A DNA stretch of 11,580 nucleotides from NCBI GenBank assembly GCA_045537915.1, contig JAZSQK010000051.1, positions 1-11,580 on the forward strand. The letters run 5' to 3'. The notes below the pieces were generated by a model that saw nothing but the letters and a program-made list of their open reading frames with translations, was not told where the DNA came from and ran no database searches. Of the stretch, positions 5,870 through 11,580 are shown piece after piece (position 1 is the first letter of the stretch; each line of letters begins with the position of its first letter). Position numbers and translations under genes: made by a program. The DNA comes from SFWF01 sp045537915 (GTDB taxonomy: Bacteria; Bacillota; Clostridia; Oscillospirales; Acutalibacteraceae).

Positions 5870-8080
5870 TTATGCCTTTACCGTATTGCTTGCTTTAAAG
5901 GTGCTCTTAAAGCTGCCGTTCAAGGCTTTTACGGTGTATCTGTATTTAACACCCTTCATTATGTCGGTATCGGACAATTCAAGAGAAGAGCTTGTTGCGA
6001 TTCTTGACCAGGATGTCCACTTACCTCCAACGTATTCTGAACGATAAACCGCATAGCTATCTGCACCTACTGCCTCAGTCCAATTTACGGTAACGCTGCT
6101 TCCCGTGCTTGTTGCAGCAACTGCAGGCTGAGAAAGATACATTAAACCGCTTACTGTTACGTAGCTGCTTCTGTAGCTTCCGTTAACAGCTCTAACTGTG
6201 TAGCGGTAGGTTTTTCCGCTTTTAACGTTTGCATCCACACAAGCAAAAAACGTATTTGAGCAGGTACCGAGATTTTTCCAGGCAGTCCACTTACCGTCTA
6301 CGTACTCTGCTCTATAAACGGTATATTTTTTAGCCCCCTCAACCTTACTCCAGGTAACCTTTATACCTGAACCGGTATTCGCAAGTGAAACTGAAGGCTG
6401 AGTTAAATAAATTGATTTTACACCTGTTTTGTTGTAGGTGCTTGCTTTAGTATTATACCTTGCTTTTACTGTGTATCTGTATTGTGTTCCGCTTTTTACG
6501 CTTCGGTCAACCCAGCTTGTTTTGCCTGCTCCTGCGGTGCCGCGGTTAGACCAACCACTCCACTTTTGTGTTTTGGTGTTATAGGTTGAGGAATAAACTG
6601 TGTACCCTGTTGCATTTGCTGCCTTTGACCAACTGACCTTAATACCGTTTGCCGCATTTGCTGCGCTTACTGTAGGTGTAACGTTATACCTTAAGCCTAC
6701 CGTTGCGGTATAGCCGCTTCTTATTAAACCGTTTACCGCTCTGACAGTATAGCTGTAAAGTGTGCCGAGAACTACGTCAGTATCTGTAAAAGTTGTATCT
6801 GTATAGTTTGTTTTAATAGCCTTCCACGCTGAATATTTTTTAGTTACATCGTTATACACTCTTTTGTAAATGGTGTATGACTCAGCATTTTCAACTGCAG
6901 TCCAAGTTACGTTTATGCCCTCTGTTGAGGTGCTTGTTTTAACCGCCGGTTTTTCCAAGGTAGGAACAACCTCGTATTTATAGGAGAACTCATTGAGATC
7001 ACCCGTGAAGCCATAACGGTCCATAGATGCAATTGCATAATAGCAGGTTTGACCGTTTATTACTTTTTTATCAATATACATTGTGTTTGAAGGAGCCTGA
7101 ACAGCAACCTGCTGATACTCGTCACCGACGAGCTTATAAACAACGTAACCTTCTACGCCGCTTACCTGCTCCCACGAGAATTTAACTCCATTTTTCTCGG
7201 TAGTTATTTCCTTGAGTGCGGGTGGTGCAAAGCGTTCCTTTTTAGGAATTTCTTCTGTGTACGTGTCACCGCACATTAAGCAAGTAAAGGTTTTTACACC
7301 TGCTTCTGTATACGTTGGGTTTTTTGTTATTGTACCTGCATCATAGCTATGACCGAGTGCGGGCACCGGTTTAGAATAACTCTCACCGCATAAAGCGCAA
7401 ACGAAAGCCTCCTCGCCCGGCGCTGTGCAGGTAGGTTTTACGGTTACTGTGCCTGACTCACTGCTGTGGCCGAGTGCGGAAACCTGCTCTGTGTATGTAT
7501 CACCACACTCGCAGGTAAAGGTTTCAACACCCTCCGCTGTACAAGTAGGAGCTGTTGTTATTTGACTTGTGTAAACGTGAACGTGAGGTATAAACACCTC
7601 GAACTCGAAGCCGTGTTCCATAGCATAAGCCAGAGCTGCAGAGCCCTCTACAGCGCAAATTATGAAACCGTCAATTTTTACCGTTGTTTCTTCCCAAGAG
7701 CTGTATTTATAGCCTAAAGCATCTTTACCGATATTTGTAACGCTTTCGGAAATTGTTACCTTAGTAAGAGAGGTACAATTAAAAAATGCCTGATTACCTA
7801 TTCTTGTTATGCTATCAGGAATAGTTACGGCTGTAAGAGACGCACAATCGTAAAAAGCATTGGATGCGATTCTTGTTACAGGTAAATCGTTGTAGCTGCT
7901 TGGAATAACAAGCTCGCCTGATGCACTCTTATTGCAGGCTTTAACCTGATACATTGTCCCTTCCTCGTTAATTTCAAAGGTCAGGTCCTCAACACCTGCT
8001 GCATTTGCATTTACAGGAGCAGAAATACAAATCCCCGCTACAAACGCAAATACGAGAATAAAACTTAAAAGTTTTCTCAT
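5870..8080 (-). CDS. large secreted LRR / Cys-repeat / FN3-repeat surface protein
   Basis: A 736-residue exported protein. The ATG at 8080 is chosen because GGAGG (8088-8092) lies seven bases before it; the in-frame TTG at 8086 is only one base from that site. A signal peptide (KLLSFILVFAFVAGICISA, then NANAA) should be cut near residue 27-30. Residues about 53-128 are BspA-type leucine-rich repeats (IASNAFYDCASLTAVTIPDSI; IGNQAFFNCTSLTKVTI). Residues about 167-278 are three 39-residue Cys repeats of the form PTCT..G...FTC..CG..YTE...ALGH. Residues about 284-736 are five fibronectin-III-like domains of about 90 residues, each ending in an Y.YTV.A.N-type strand. No LPXTG, dockerin or S-layer anchor is visible, so it may be released or held by another part. 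Adhesion or glycan binding is likely from these repeat families but is inferred. Own promoter and terminator. Confidence 0.88.
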   Translation of the reverse strand: MRKLLSFILVFAFVAGICISAPVNANAAGVEDLTFEINEEGTMYQVKACNKSASGELVIPSSYNDLPVTRIASNAFYDCASLTAVTIPDSITRIGNQAFFNCTSLTKVTISESVTNIGKDALGYKYSSWEETTVKIDGFIICAVEGSAALAYAMEHGFEFEVFIPHVHVYTSQITTAPTCTAEGVETFTCECGDTYTEQVSALGHSSESGTVTVKPTCTAPGEEAFVCALCGESYSKPVPALGHSYDAGTITKNPTYTEAGVKTFTCLMCGDTYTEEIPKKERFAPPALKEITTEKNGVKFSWEQVSGVEGYVVYKLVGDEYQQVAVQAPSNTMYIDKKVINGQTCYYAIASMDRYGFTGDLNEFSYKYEVVPTLEKPAVKTSTSTEGINVTWTAVENAESYTIYKRVYNDVTKKYSAWKAIKTNYTDTTFTDTDVVLGTLYSYTVRAVNGLIRSGYTATVGLRYNVTPTVSAANAANGIKVSWSKAANATGYTVYSSTYNTKTQKWSGWSNRGTAGAGKTSWVDRSVKSGTQYRYTVKARYNTKASTYNKTGVKSIYLTQPSVSLANTGSGIKVTWSKVEGAKKYTVYRAEYVDGKWTAWKNLGTCSNTFFACVDANVKSGKTYRYTVRAVNGSYRSSYVTVSGLMYLSQPAVAATSTGSSVTVNWTEAVGADSYAVYRSEYVGGKWTSWSRIATSSSLELSDTDIMKGVKYRYTVKALNGSFKSTFKASNTVKA
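5873..7231 (-). repeat. five tandem FN3-like protein repeats
   Basis: The units begin at about residues 284, 372, 466, 560 and 649 of the protein. Each reads roughly G(I/V).V.W....GA..Y.VY then D..V..G..Y.YTV.A.NG...S.Y. Units 2-5 share a K(W/Y)..W hairpin (KYSAWKAI, KWSGWSN, KWTAWKN, KWTSWSR) that unit 1 lacks. Units 4 and 5 are closest to each other (YR.EYV.GKWT.W), suggesting the most recent duplication. Confidence 0.82.
7247..7582 (-). repeat. three Cys-rich (possible zinc-binding) protein repeats
   Basis: Three units of about 39 residues carry one Cys, nine residues, then a Cys pair and a closing LGH. Numbered from the ATG at 8080: unit 1 C180, C190, C192, H205 (pair is CxC); unit 2 C218, C228, C231, H244; unit 3 Y257 in place of the first Cys, then C267 and C270, with no closing LGH (it reads EIPKKERF). 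The pattern suggests zinc-ribbon-like knuckles common in clostridial surface proteins, with the third unit decayed. Confidence 0.7.
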
Positions 8081-8087
8081 TTTCAAG

Positions 8088-8092
8088 CCTCC
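8088..8092 (-). promoter_or_regulatory. ribosome binding site deciding the surface-protein start
   Basis: GGAGG on the minus strand is seven bases from ATG 8080 but only one base from the in-frame TTG at 8086. The spacing selects the ATG. Confidence 0.85.
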
Positions 8093-8093
8093 A

Positions 8094-8109
8094 TAGTACT
8101 TAAATACTA
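8094..8109. promoter_or_regulatory. near-perfect 16-bp palindrome in the surface-protein leader
   Basis: TAGTACTTAAATACTA is symmetric at seven of eight paired positions (the C/A pair breaks it). It lies between the predicted transcription start (about 8125) and the GGAGG site, where a DNA-binding repressor would block transcription or where a small RNA hairpin would sit beside the ribosome site. A/T-rich sequence makes chance palindromes fairly common. Confidence 0.3.
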
Positions 8110-8131
8110 CTATAAAAAATAATACACCTTT

Positions 8132-8160
8132 AATTTACTATAAATTTAGCAAATAGTCAA
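8132..8160 (-). promoter_or_regulatory. promoter of the surface-protein gene
   Basis: On the minus strand TTGACT (8155-8160), a 17-base spacer and TAAATT (8132-8137) lie just after the stop codon of the GH35 gene. The start near 8125 gives a leader of about 45 bases. I see no terminator between the GH35 gene and this promoter, so some read-through is also likely. Confidence 0.62.
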
Positions 8161-8163
8161 TAT

Positions 8164-9900
8164 TTAGCCTAAAATATGTTCCGTACCAAATTCTACAACA
8201 GCTTCACCATTTAAGCCGTCGCTTTCAAAAACAATAATCTCGTTTTTACCCTCTTTTAAAATTGAGCGTGGTACGTAAAGCGTTTTTTGCGGTCCAACTG
8301 CCCAATAACGTCCAATGTTAAAGCCGTTTATAATAACAAAGCCCTTTGTGAAATTTTCAAGCTTTAAGAAGGTATCGCAGCATTTATCAACGTTAAAGCT
8401 GCCCTTATAAAAACCGGAGTTTTCATTAAACTTGTTATTTGTAAACTGAAGCTTTTCAAGATTATTCATAGGAAGCGGATATACGTTCCAGTTAAAATGA
8501 ATCCTGTCATCTATTAAACACCTGCCGGCAATACCTTTTTTGCGCATCATTTTAGGACCGAAATTTGCCCTGCCCATATTCTCACAGAGAATGGTAAGAG
8601 TATCACCTGCATTTGCAGAAAACGTAGTTTTTAAGCTTTCGTTTATATAAAGAATATCTATAAGCTTATCATTTACGTATACTTGCGCCCTGTCACCAAG
8701 ACTCTCAAGGAATAATTCAACGTTTTCGTATGCTCTGTTAAGCGTTGTTTCATAAGCAATAAAGCCATAGCCGATACCGTAGCTTTCCATACACTTAGGC
8801 ACGTTTGAAAAAATCGGACTTGAAAGTTTCTTGTAGCTTTCAAAAAATCCTACGCTTTCAGTAAGCTTACATTTGCCGTAAGCACGTCTCTCGCGGTTTT
8901 CGGGTATTTTGGGTAATTCGTAATCGACGTATTTTTTTATAACCTCACGCACAGCCATATATTTTGGGGTAACATCACCGTTTTCGGAAAGAAGCGCATC
9001 GTAATCGTAGCTGGTAACGTCGGGCGTAAAGGTTTCATAATGATTTGCACCCGAAGTAAATCCGAAATTGGTGCCGCCTATAAACATATACATATTAAGA
9101 CTGCCTATTGAAAGCATATCGTCAACAACCTTGGCGTAATCCTCAGCTGAGGTTGTATGATGCTCCTTTTCGCCCCAGGAATCAAACCAGCCGTTCCACA
9201 TTTCCATGCACATTTTTATTGAGTTCGGGTACAGCTCGTTATGCGCTTTAAAATTTTCCTCTACCCTGCTGCCGAAATTCACGGTAGCAAGGCACCCCTC
9301 AATAGTACCGTCTAATAAATCTGACTTTGAGGTACCGTCTGACGTAAAGAGCGGCACGTCTATACCGCGGTTGATGAAGCCGTTTTTCAGATAGGTAAGG
9401 TATTCCTTATCGTCACCGTAGTAGCCGTACTCATTTTCGCATTGCACCATAATTACAGGTCCGCCGTTTGTAAAAAGATATGGTTTTATTTCTTTACAAA
9501 GTCTGTCTAAATATTTATCGAAATGAGTTATATACGCCTCATTCATACAACGAATTTCAATATTTTCGTCTGACTGAATCCACCAAGGCAAGCCACCGAA
9601 CTCCCATTCAGCGCAAATATACGGCCCCGGTCTTACTATAACCATTAAGCCCAGGCTGCCTGCCGTTTCAATAAATTTACCTATATCTAAAATACCGCTG
9701 AAATCATACTCTCCCTGCACCTTTTCGTGCATATTCCACGCGCAATAGGTTTCAACACAGTTACAGCCCAAGGCCTTTAGCTTAAGAAAAATATCCTGCC
9801 AGGTATCAGGCATATTTCTGAAATAATGTACTGCGCCCGAAATAATTTTAATGGGCTTACCATCCTTTAAAAACTCTTTTTGAGTTACTTCAAAATTCAT
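8164..9900 (-). CDS. glycoside hydrolase family 35 beta-galactosidase
   Basis: A 578-residue GH35 enzyme of usual bacterial length, expected to remove terminal beta-galactose by a retaining mechanism. The N-terminal TIM barrel shows ISGAVHYFR (20-28), VETYCAWNMHE (49-59), VRPGPYICAEWEFGGLPWW (89-107), GGPVIMVQCENEYG (146-159) with the acid/base E157, and CMEMWNGWFDSWG (231-243) with the nucleophile E233; MYMFIGGTNFGF (270-281) closes the barrel. The C-terminal third (about 370-578) holds jelly-roll-like domains ending in FNIGRYWAVGPQKTLYVP, typical of the family. There is no signal peptide, so it should act inside the cell on imported oligosaccharides. Its ATG overlaps the end of the GH43-like gene by 11 bases, so the two are cotranslated. 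Exact linkage preference cannot be read. Confidence 0.95.
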   Translation of the reverse strand: MNFEVTQKEFLKDGKPIKIISGAVHYFRNMPDTWQDIFLKLKALGCNCVETYCAWNMHEKVQGEYDFSGILDIGKFIETAGSLGLMVIVRPGPYICAEWEFGGLPWWIQSDENIEIRCMNEAYITHFDKYLDRLCKEIKPYLFTNGGPVIMVQCENEYGYYGDDKEYLTYLKNGFINRGIDVPLFTSDGTSKSDLLDGTIEGCLATVNFGSRVEENFKAHNELYPNSIKMCMEMWNGWFDSWGEKEHHTTSAEDYAKVVDDMLSIGSLNMYMFIGGTNFGFTSGANHYETFTPDVTSYDYDALLSENGDVTPKYMAVREVIKKYVDYELPKIPENRERRAYGKCKLTESVGFFESYKKLSSPIFSNVPKCMESYGIGYGFIAYETTLNRAYENVELFLESLGDRAQVYVNDKLIDILYINESLKTTFSANAGDTLTILCENMGRANFGPKMMRKKGIAGRCLIDDRIHFNWNVYPLPMNNLEKLQFTNNKFNENSGFYKGSFNVDKCCDTFLKLENFTKGFVIINGFNIGRYWAVGPQKTLYVPRSILKEGKNEIIVFESDGLNGEAVVEFGTEHILG

Positions 9901-10831
9901 AATCTTTCAGCCTTTCGTATTCTTCCTTAGTTATTTCTATAACCTTACCGTGCTTGAAGCCGTAAGGAAAGATAAACAAATCATCTGCCCTTTTAAAATT
10001 GCAGCTTCCTGCAGACTCCGAAATAAACGGCACGTAGCCCATTTTTTCTTTTTCGCAACCGAAAAAGTCGAGCAACAAGCACCACTTACCATCAGGTAAA
10101 ATAAAGGTAGTAGCACCCTCGTAGGAGCCGGGCTTTTTAAGAGTTGCTTCATCGCTTTCCATATATGCATAGAAGTCAGCATCCTGCTCAAACGGTCCGT
10201 ACAAATTGCCTGAGGTACAATGCATATTAGAGCTTGGGTTGTTTGAATTTTTATAAAATAAATGGTATACATCTCGTATTTTTGTTATATGACTATCTAA
10301 AATCTCGTTTTTTTGTTCAAAATACAGTTTAGGTTCTGTAAACGTTTCAAAGTCCTTCGTGGTGCAACAATAAATTTTCATATGCGAAAATTCATCCTCT
10401 TTTACAGTTGACCCCCAATGAATTAAATATTCATCATTTATTTCATCGTAAAAAATCTCAGGTGCCCACAGACAACCAAAATCATCACGACCAAAATAAA
10501 TCAGTTTTTCCTCACTAAAATTCACTAAATCATCTGTTTTCCACATTCGTAACTTTTTACTGCCTGAGCTATTGACGTTTTTCCAGTCAATATTGTAGTT
10601 TTCGTCATACCTGTTAGCAATACAAAGGTCGGTTGTGAGGATTACAAAGCTATTATCTTTTAGTCGTATAATTTCGACATCACGACAACCGCATTCACCG
10701 AGATGCGCTGTAAGCACGGGATTTCCATCATTAATCTGCTCCCAGCAATAGCCGTCACCGCTTACTGCAAAATAAACCTGCTCGCCATCCGGCGTAAGCT
10801 TTTCTTTAAAGTGAACAAATAAATACGGCAT
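9890..10831 (-). CDS. family 43-like (five-bladed beta-propeller) glycosidase
   Basis: A 313-residue protein without signal peptide. Sequence landmarks fit a GH43-type propeller: a first blade YFAVSGDGYCWEQI (20-33), GCRDVEIIRL with a candidate base D51, LWAPEIFYDE (121-130), ILDSHITKIRDVYHLFYKN (177-195) with the candidate pKa-modulating D179, and SYEGATTFILPDGKW (236-250) with the candidate acid E238. Members of the family act on alpha-L-arabinosides, beta-xylosides or galactans. Paired with an overlapping GH35 gene, removal of arabinose and galactose from arabinogalactan-like or pectic side chains is a reasonable inference. The ATG at 10831 is preceded by AAGGTGG (10839-10845). It is the first gene of the pair. 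The subfamily and true substrate are unknown, and the related GH117/GH130-like propellers cannot be fully excluded. Confidence 0.8.
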   Translation of the reverse strand: MPYLFVHFKEKLTPDGEQVYFAVSGDGYCWEQINDGNPVLTAHLGECGCRDVEIIRLKDNSFVILTTDLCIANRYDENYNIDWKNVNSSGSKKLRMWKTDDLVNFSEEKLIYFGRDDFGCLWAPEIFYDEINDEYLIHWGSTVKEDEFSHMKIYCCTTKDFETFTEPKLYFEQKNEILDSHITKIRDVYHLFYKNSNNPSSNMHCTSGNLYGPFEQDADFYAYMESDEATLKKPGSYEGATTFILPDGKWCLLLDFFGCEKEKMGYVPFISESAGSCNFKRADDLFIFPYGFKHGKVIEITKEEYERLKDYEF

Positions 10832-10850
10832 ATAATCACCACCTTAGAAA

Positions 10851-10859
10851 ATTTTAACA
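10851..10859 (-). promoter_or_regulatory. extended -10 promoter of the GH43-GH35 operon
   Basis: On the minus strand TGTTAAAAT is an extended -10 (TGn plus TAAAAT, one mismatch to TATAAT). The -35 position holds only a weak TTTATT (10874-10879), so the TG extension may matter. The predicted start near 10844 falls on the ribosome site AAGGTGG (10839-10845), giving a leader of about 13 bases. Confidence 0.55.
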
Positions 10860-10902
10860 TAACCCGAAGAAAAAATAAAGAGAAAAAACGGTAAAAGTTT
10901 AA

Positions 10903-10931
10903 TTGACAATATAAAGAAGAGTTGTTAAAAT
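10903..10931 (+). promoter_or_regulatory. promoter of the Nudix gene
   Basis: A perfect TTGACA (10903-10908), a 17-base spacer and TAAAAT (10926-10931) with a TGn extension (TGTTAAAAT, 10923-10931). The expected start near 10938 leaves only about nine bases before the ATG, with GGTGAG (10938-10943) right at the 5' end of the RNA. Between this and the opposite promoter lies an A-rich stretch (10866-10900). Confidence 0.85.
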
Positions 10932-10946
10932 ACGTTTGGTGAGAAT

Positions 10947-11441
10947 ATGACTACTGAAAATAAAAATATCGACTCTTTCACAATTAAAAGCGAGCATCAC
11001 GATGACCCGCCACAAAAGGTAAGGCATTCGGGCAGAGCAATTATAATTAAGGATGGTAAAATTCTACTTTCACACGAGCTTAACACTAATATTTATATGA
11101 GTCCGGGTGGCGGTCTTGAAGAAAACGAGCTGCTTAAGGACTGCTGCAAGCGTGAGGTAGAGGAAGAAACCGCCTTTATTGTAATGCCGGGTGAGGAATT
11201 TGTAACCTCATATGAATATTGCTTTGAAACACTTTTTATAAGCCACTATTTCCCCTGTGAAATTTTAGGCACGGGAAAAAGTGCTTTAACACCAACCGAA
11301 ATAGAGCATGGAATAACTGCCGAGTGGGTTGATGTTGAAGAAGCATTAAAAATCTTCGGTAAATACGAGGAAATGCGCGAGGACTGGCGCTCCCTTTACT
11401 TAAGAGAATTTACTGTTTTAAACAAATTTTTAAAAAACTAA
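10947..11441 (+). CDS. Nudix hydrolase domain protein
   Basis: A 164-residue single-domain Nudix protein; the family cleaves nucleoside diphosphates linked to another group X. The Nudix box runs from G55 to F77: G(x5)E61, then R69-E70-V71-E72-E73-E74-T75-A76-F77, fitting GX5EX7REUXEEXGU except that the late glycine is A76. E73 and E74 are the metal ligands. The strand RHSGRAIIIKDGKILLSHE before the box is typical. The substrate cannot be predicted; ADP-sugar, oxidised nucleotide or other uses are all possible. It is the only rightward gene, divergent from the GH43/GH35 pair, with a strong promoter and a very short leader. Only about 20 bases separate its stop from an insertion-sequence end, and no terminator of its own is seen. 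Confidence 0.88.
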   Translation: MTTENKNIDSFTIKSEHHDDPPQKVRHSGRAIIIKDGKILLSHELNTNIYMSPGGGLEENELLKDCCKREVEEETAFIVMPGEEFVTSYEYCFETLFISHYFPCEILGTGKSALTPTEIEHGITAEWVDVEEALKIFGKYEEMREDWRSLYLREFTVLNKFLKN

Positions 11442-11490
11442 AAAAAGACTGTTAGTGTGAATGAACTGCCCCAAATTGTGCGGACAGCAC

Positions 11491-11512
11491 AAAAAACACC
11501 CCCTATGGTGTT
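11491..11512 (-). terminator. small terminator hairpin at the insertion-sequence end
   Basis: AACACC (11495-11500) pairs with GGTGTT (11507-11512) around a six-base loop. On the minus strand the stem runs into TTTTTTG. It sits 12 bases after the leftward transposase-like frame stops and probably ends that transcript before the neighbouring gene. Confidence 0.58.
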
Positions 11513-11524
11513 GAATATTAAATT

Positions 11525-11580
11525 TTAAGCGACATACTGACTTCGTTTTTCCAGCGGAGTCAGCTTTGTTTTTAGTTGAA
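11525..11580 (-). CDS. C-terminal fragment of a probable IS3-family transposase (partial, runs off the window)
   Basis: Only the last 17 complete codons are inside the window: QLKTKLTPLEKRSQYVA followed by TAA (11525-11527). The pattern L..KLTP.E.R.Q resembles the extreme C terminus of many IS3-family OrfB integrases (K.kgltPvqyR.q). The stop is placed just before a terminator and an IS-like end, as expected for that family. The segment is too short for a firm family call and nothing can be said about whether the gene is intact. Confidence 0.5.
   Translation of the reverse strand, partial: QLKTKLTPLEKRSQYVA

Larger units (their letters stand above)
11462..11580 (-). mobile_element. end of an insertion sequence, IS3-family-like (partial)
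   Basis: At 11462 the sequence becomes TGAACTGCCCCAAATTGTGC followed by GGACAG, which has the TG start and C-rich run of IS3-family terminal inverted repeats (recalled from the family). About 65 bases inside it, a leftward reading frame ends whose C terminus looks like a transposase, with a hairpin terminator between. The rest of the element, including its other end and any target duplication, lies right of the window, so the boundary is uncertain by a few bases. Confidence 0.58.

Noticed and set aside
5870..7231. Repeated DNA in the FN3 region as possible CRISPR or satellite
   Set aside because: The periodicity of about 270-280 bases matches protein domains, copies are diverged at the DNA level, and there are no short identical repeats with spacers.
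8081..8086. TTG at 8084-8086 as start of the surface protein
   Set aside because: It is only one base from GGAGG, whereas ATG 8078-8080 has the normal seven-base spacing.
9937..10272. Overlapping minus-strand frame of 111 codons inside the GH43-like gene
   Set aside because: It is out of frame with a well-supported gene and shows no recognisable motif; a shadow frame.
10862..10900. Purine-rich stretch in the divergent region as a replication or DnaA element
   Set aside because: No DnaA boxes (TTATCCACA type) or iterons are present; simple A-rich promoter DNA explains it.
11442..11461. A terminator for the Nudix gene
   Set aside because: The 20 bases after the stop codon contain no inverted repeat; the nearby hairpin at 11491-11512 has its U-run on the minus strand and belongs to the opposite direction.

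Overview
The window comes from a low-to-mid GC Firmicute, most likely a gut-type clostridium of the Oscillospirales (Clostridium leptum / Ruminococcaceae side). The 16S rRNA carries the extended G-rich/C-rich helix near E. coli position 830-850 (AS reads ggggtcagacccccc at 154-168) that I associate from memory with that group. Promoters are sigma-A type with A/T-rich flanks, Shine-Dalgarno sites are strong, and the protein set (LRR/FN3 surface protein, GH35 and GH43 glycosidases) fits a carbohydrate-degrading anaerobe. The genus cannot be read from this window.

Layout: nearly everything is transcribed leftward (minus strand). From right to left: an insertion-sequence end that runs off the window (about 11462-11580, IS3-like); a rightward Nudix hydrolase gene (10947-11441); a divergent promoter region (10832-10946); a GH43-like plus GH35 glycosidase pair with overlapping ends (10831-8164); a large secreted LRR / Cys-repeat / FN3 protein (8080-5870) with its own promoter and terminator; a promoter followed by a degenerate LytR-CpsA-Psr (LCP)-like membrane protein (5728-4835) and a membrane-anchored transglutaminase-like protein (4817-3651); the folate operon folE-folP-folB-folK (3609-1376) closed by a strong terminator (1314-1347); and then the promoter, leader and first ~1 kb of an rRNA operon (16S, 1242-1, cut by the window edge).

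Function: folE, folP, folB and folK give four steps of dihydropteroate synthesis from GTP, with very tight spacing (1-base overlap folE/folP, 1-base gap folP/folB if folB starts at an inferred CTG, 5 bases folB/folK). The two envelope genes lie immediately upstream with gaps of 17 and 41 bases and no visible terminator, so a six-gene transcript is plausible. The GH43/GH35 pair has no signal peptides and probably trims imported arabinose/galactose-containing oligosaccharides in the cytoplasm; this substrate is inference.

I do not see a clear defence system, CRISPR array, phage or other overtly new system. The best leads are the catalytically stripped LCP-like protein paired with a transglutaminase-like protein ahead of the folate genes, a divergent dihydropteroate synthase that lacks a usually conserved loop arginine, the inferred CTG start of folB, matched divergent promoters with ultra-short leaders, and an rRNA leader containing short hairpins, two of them with GAAA tetraloops.
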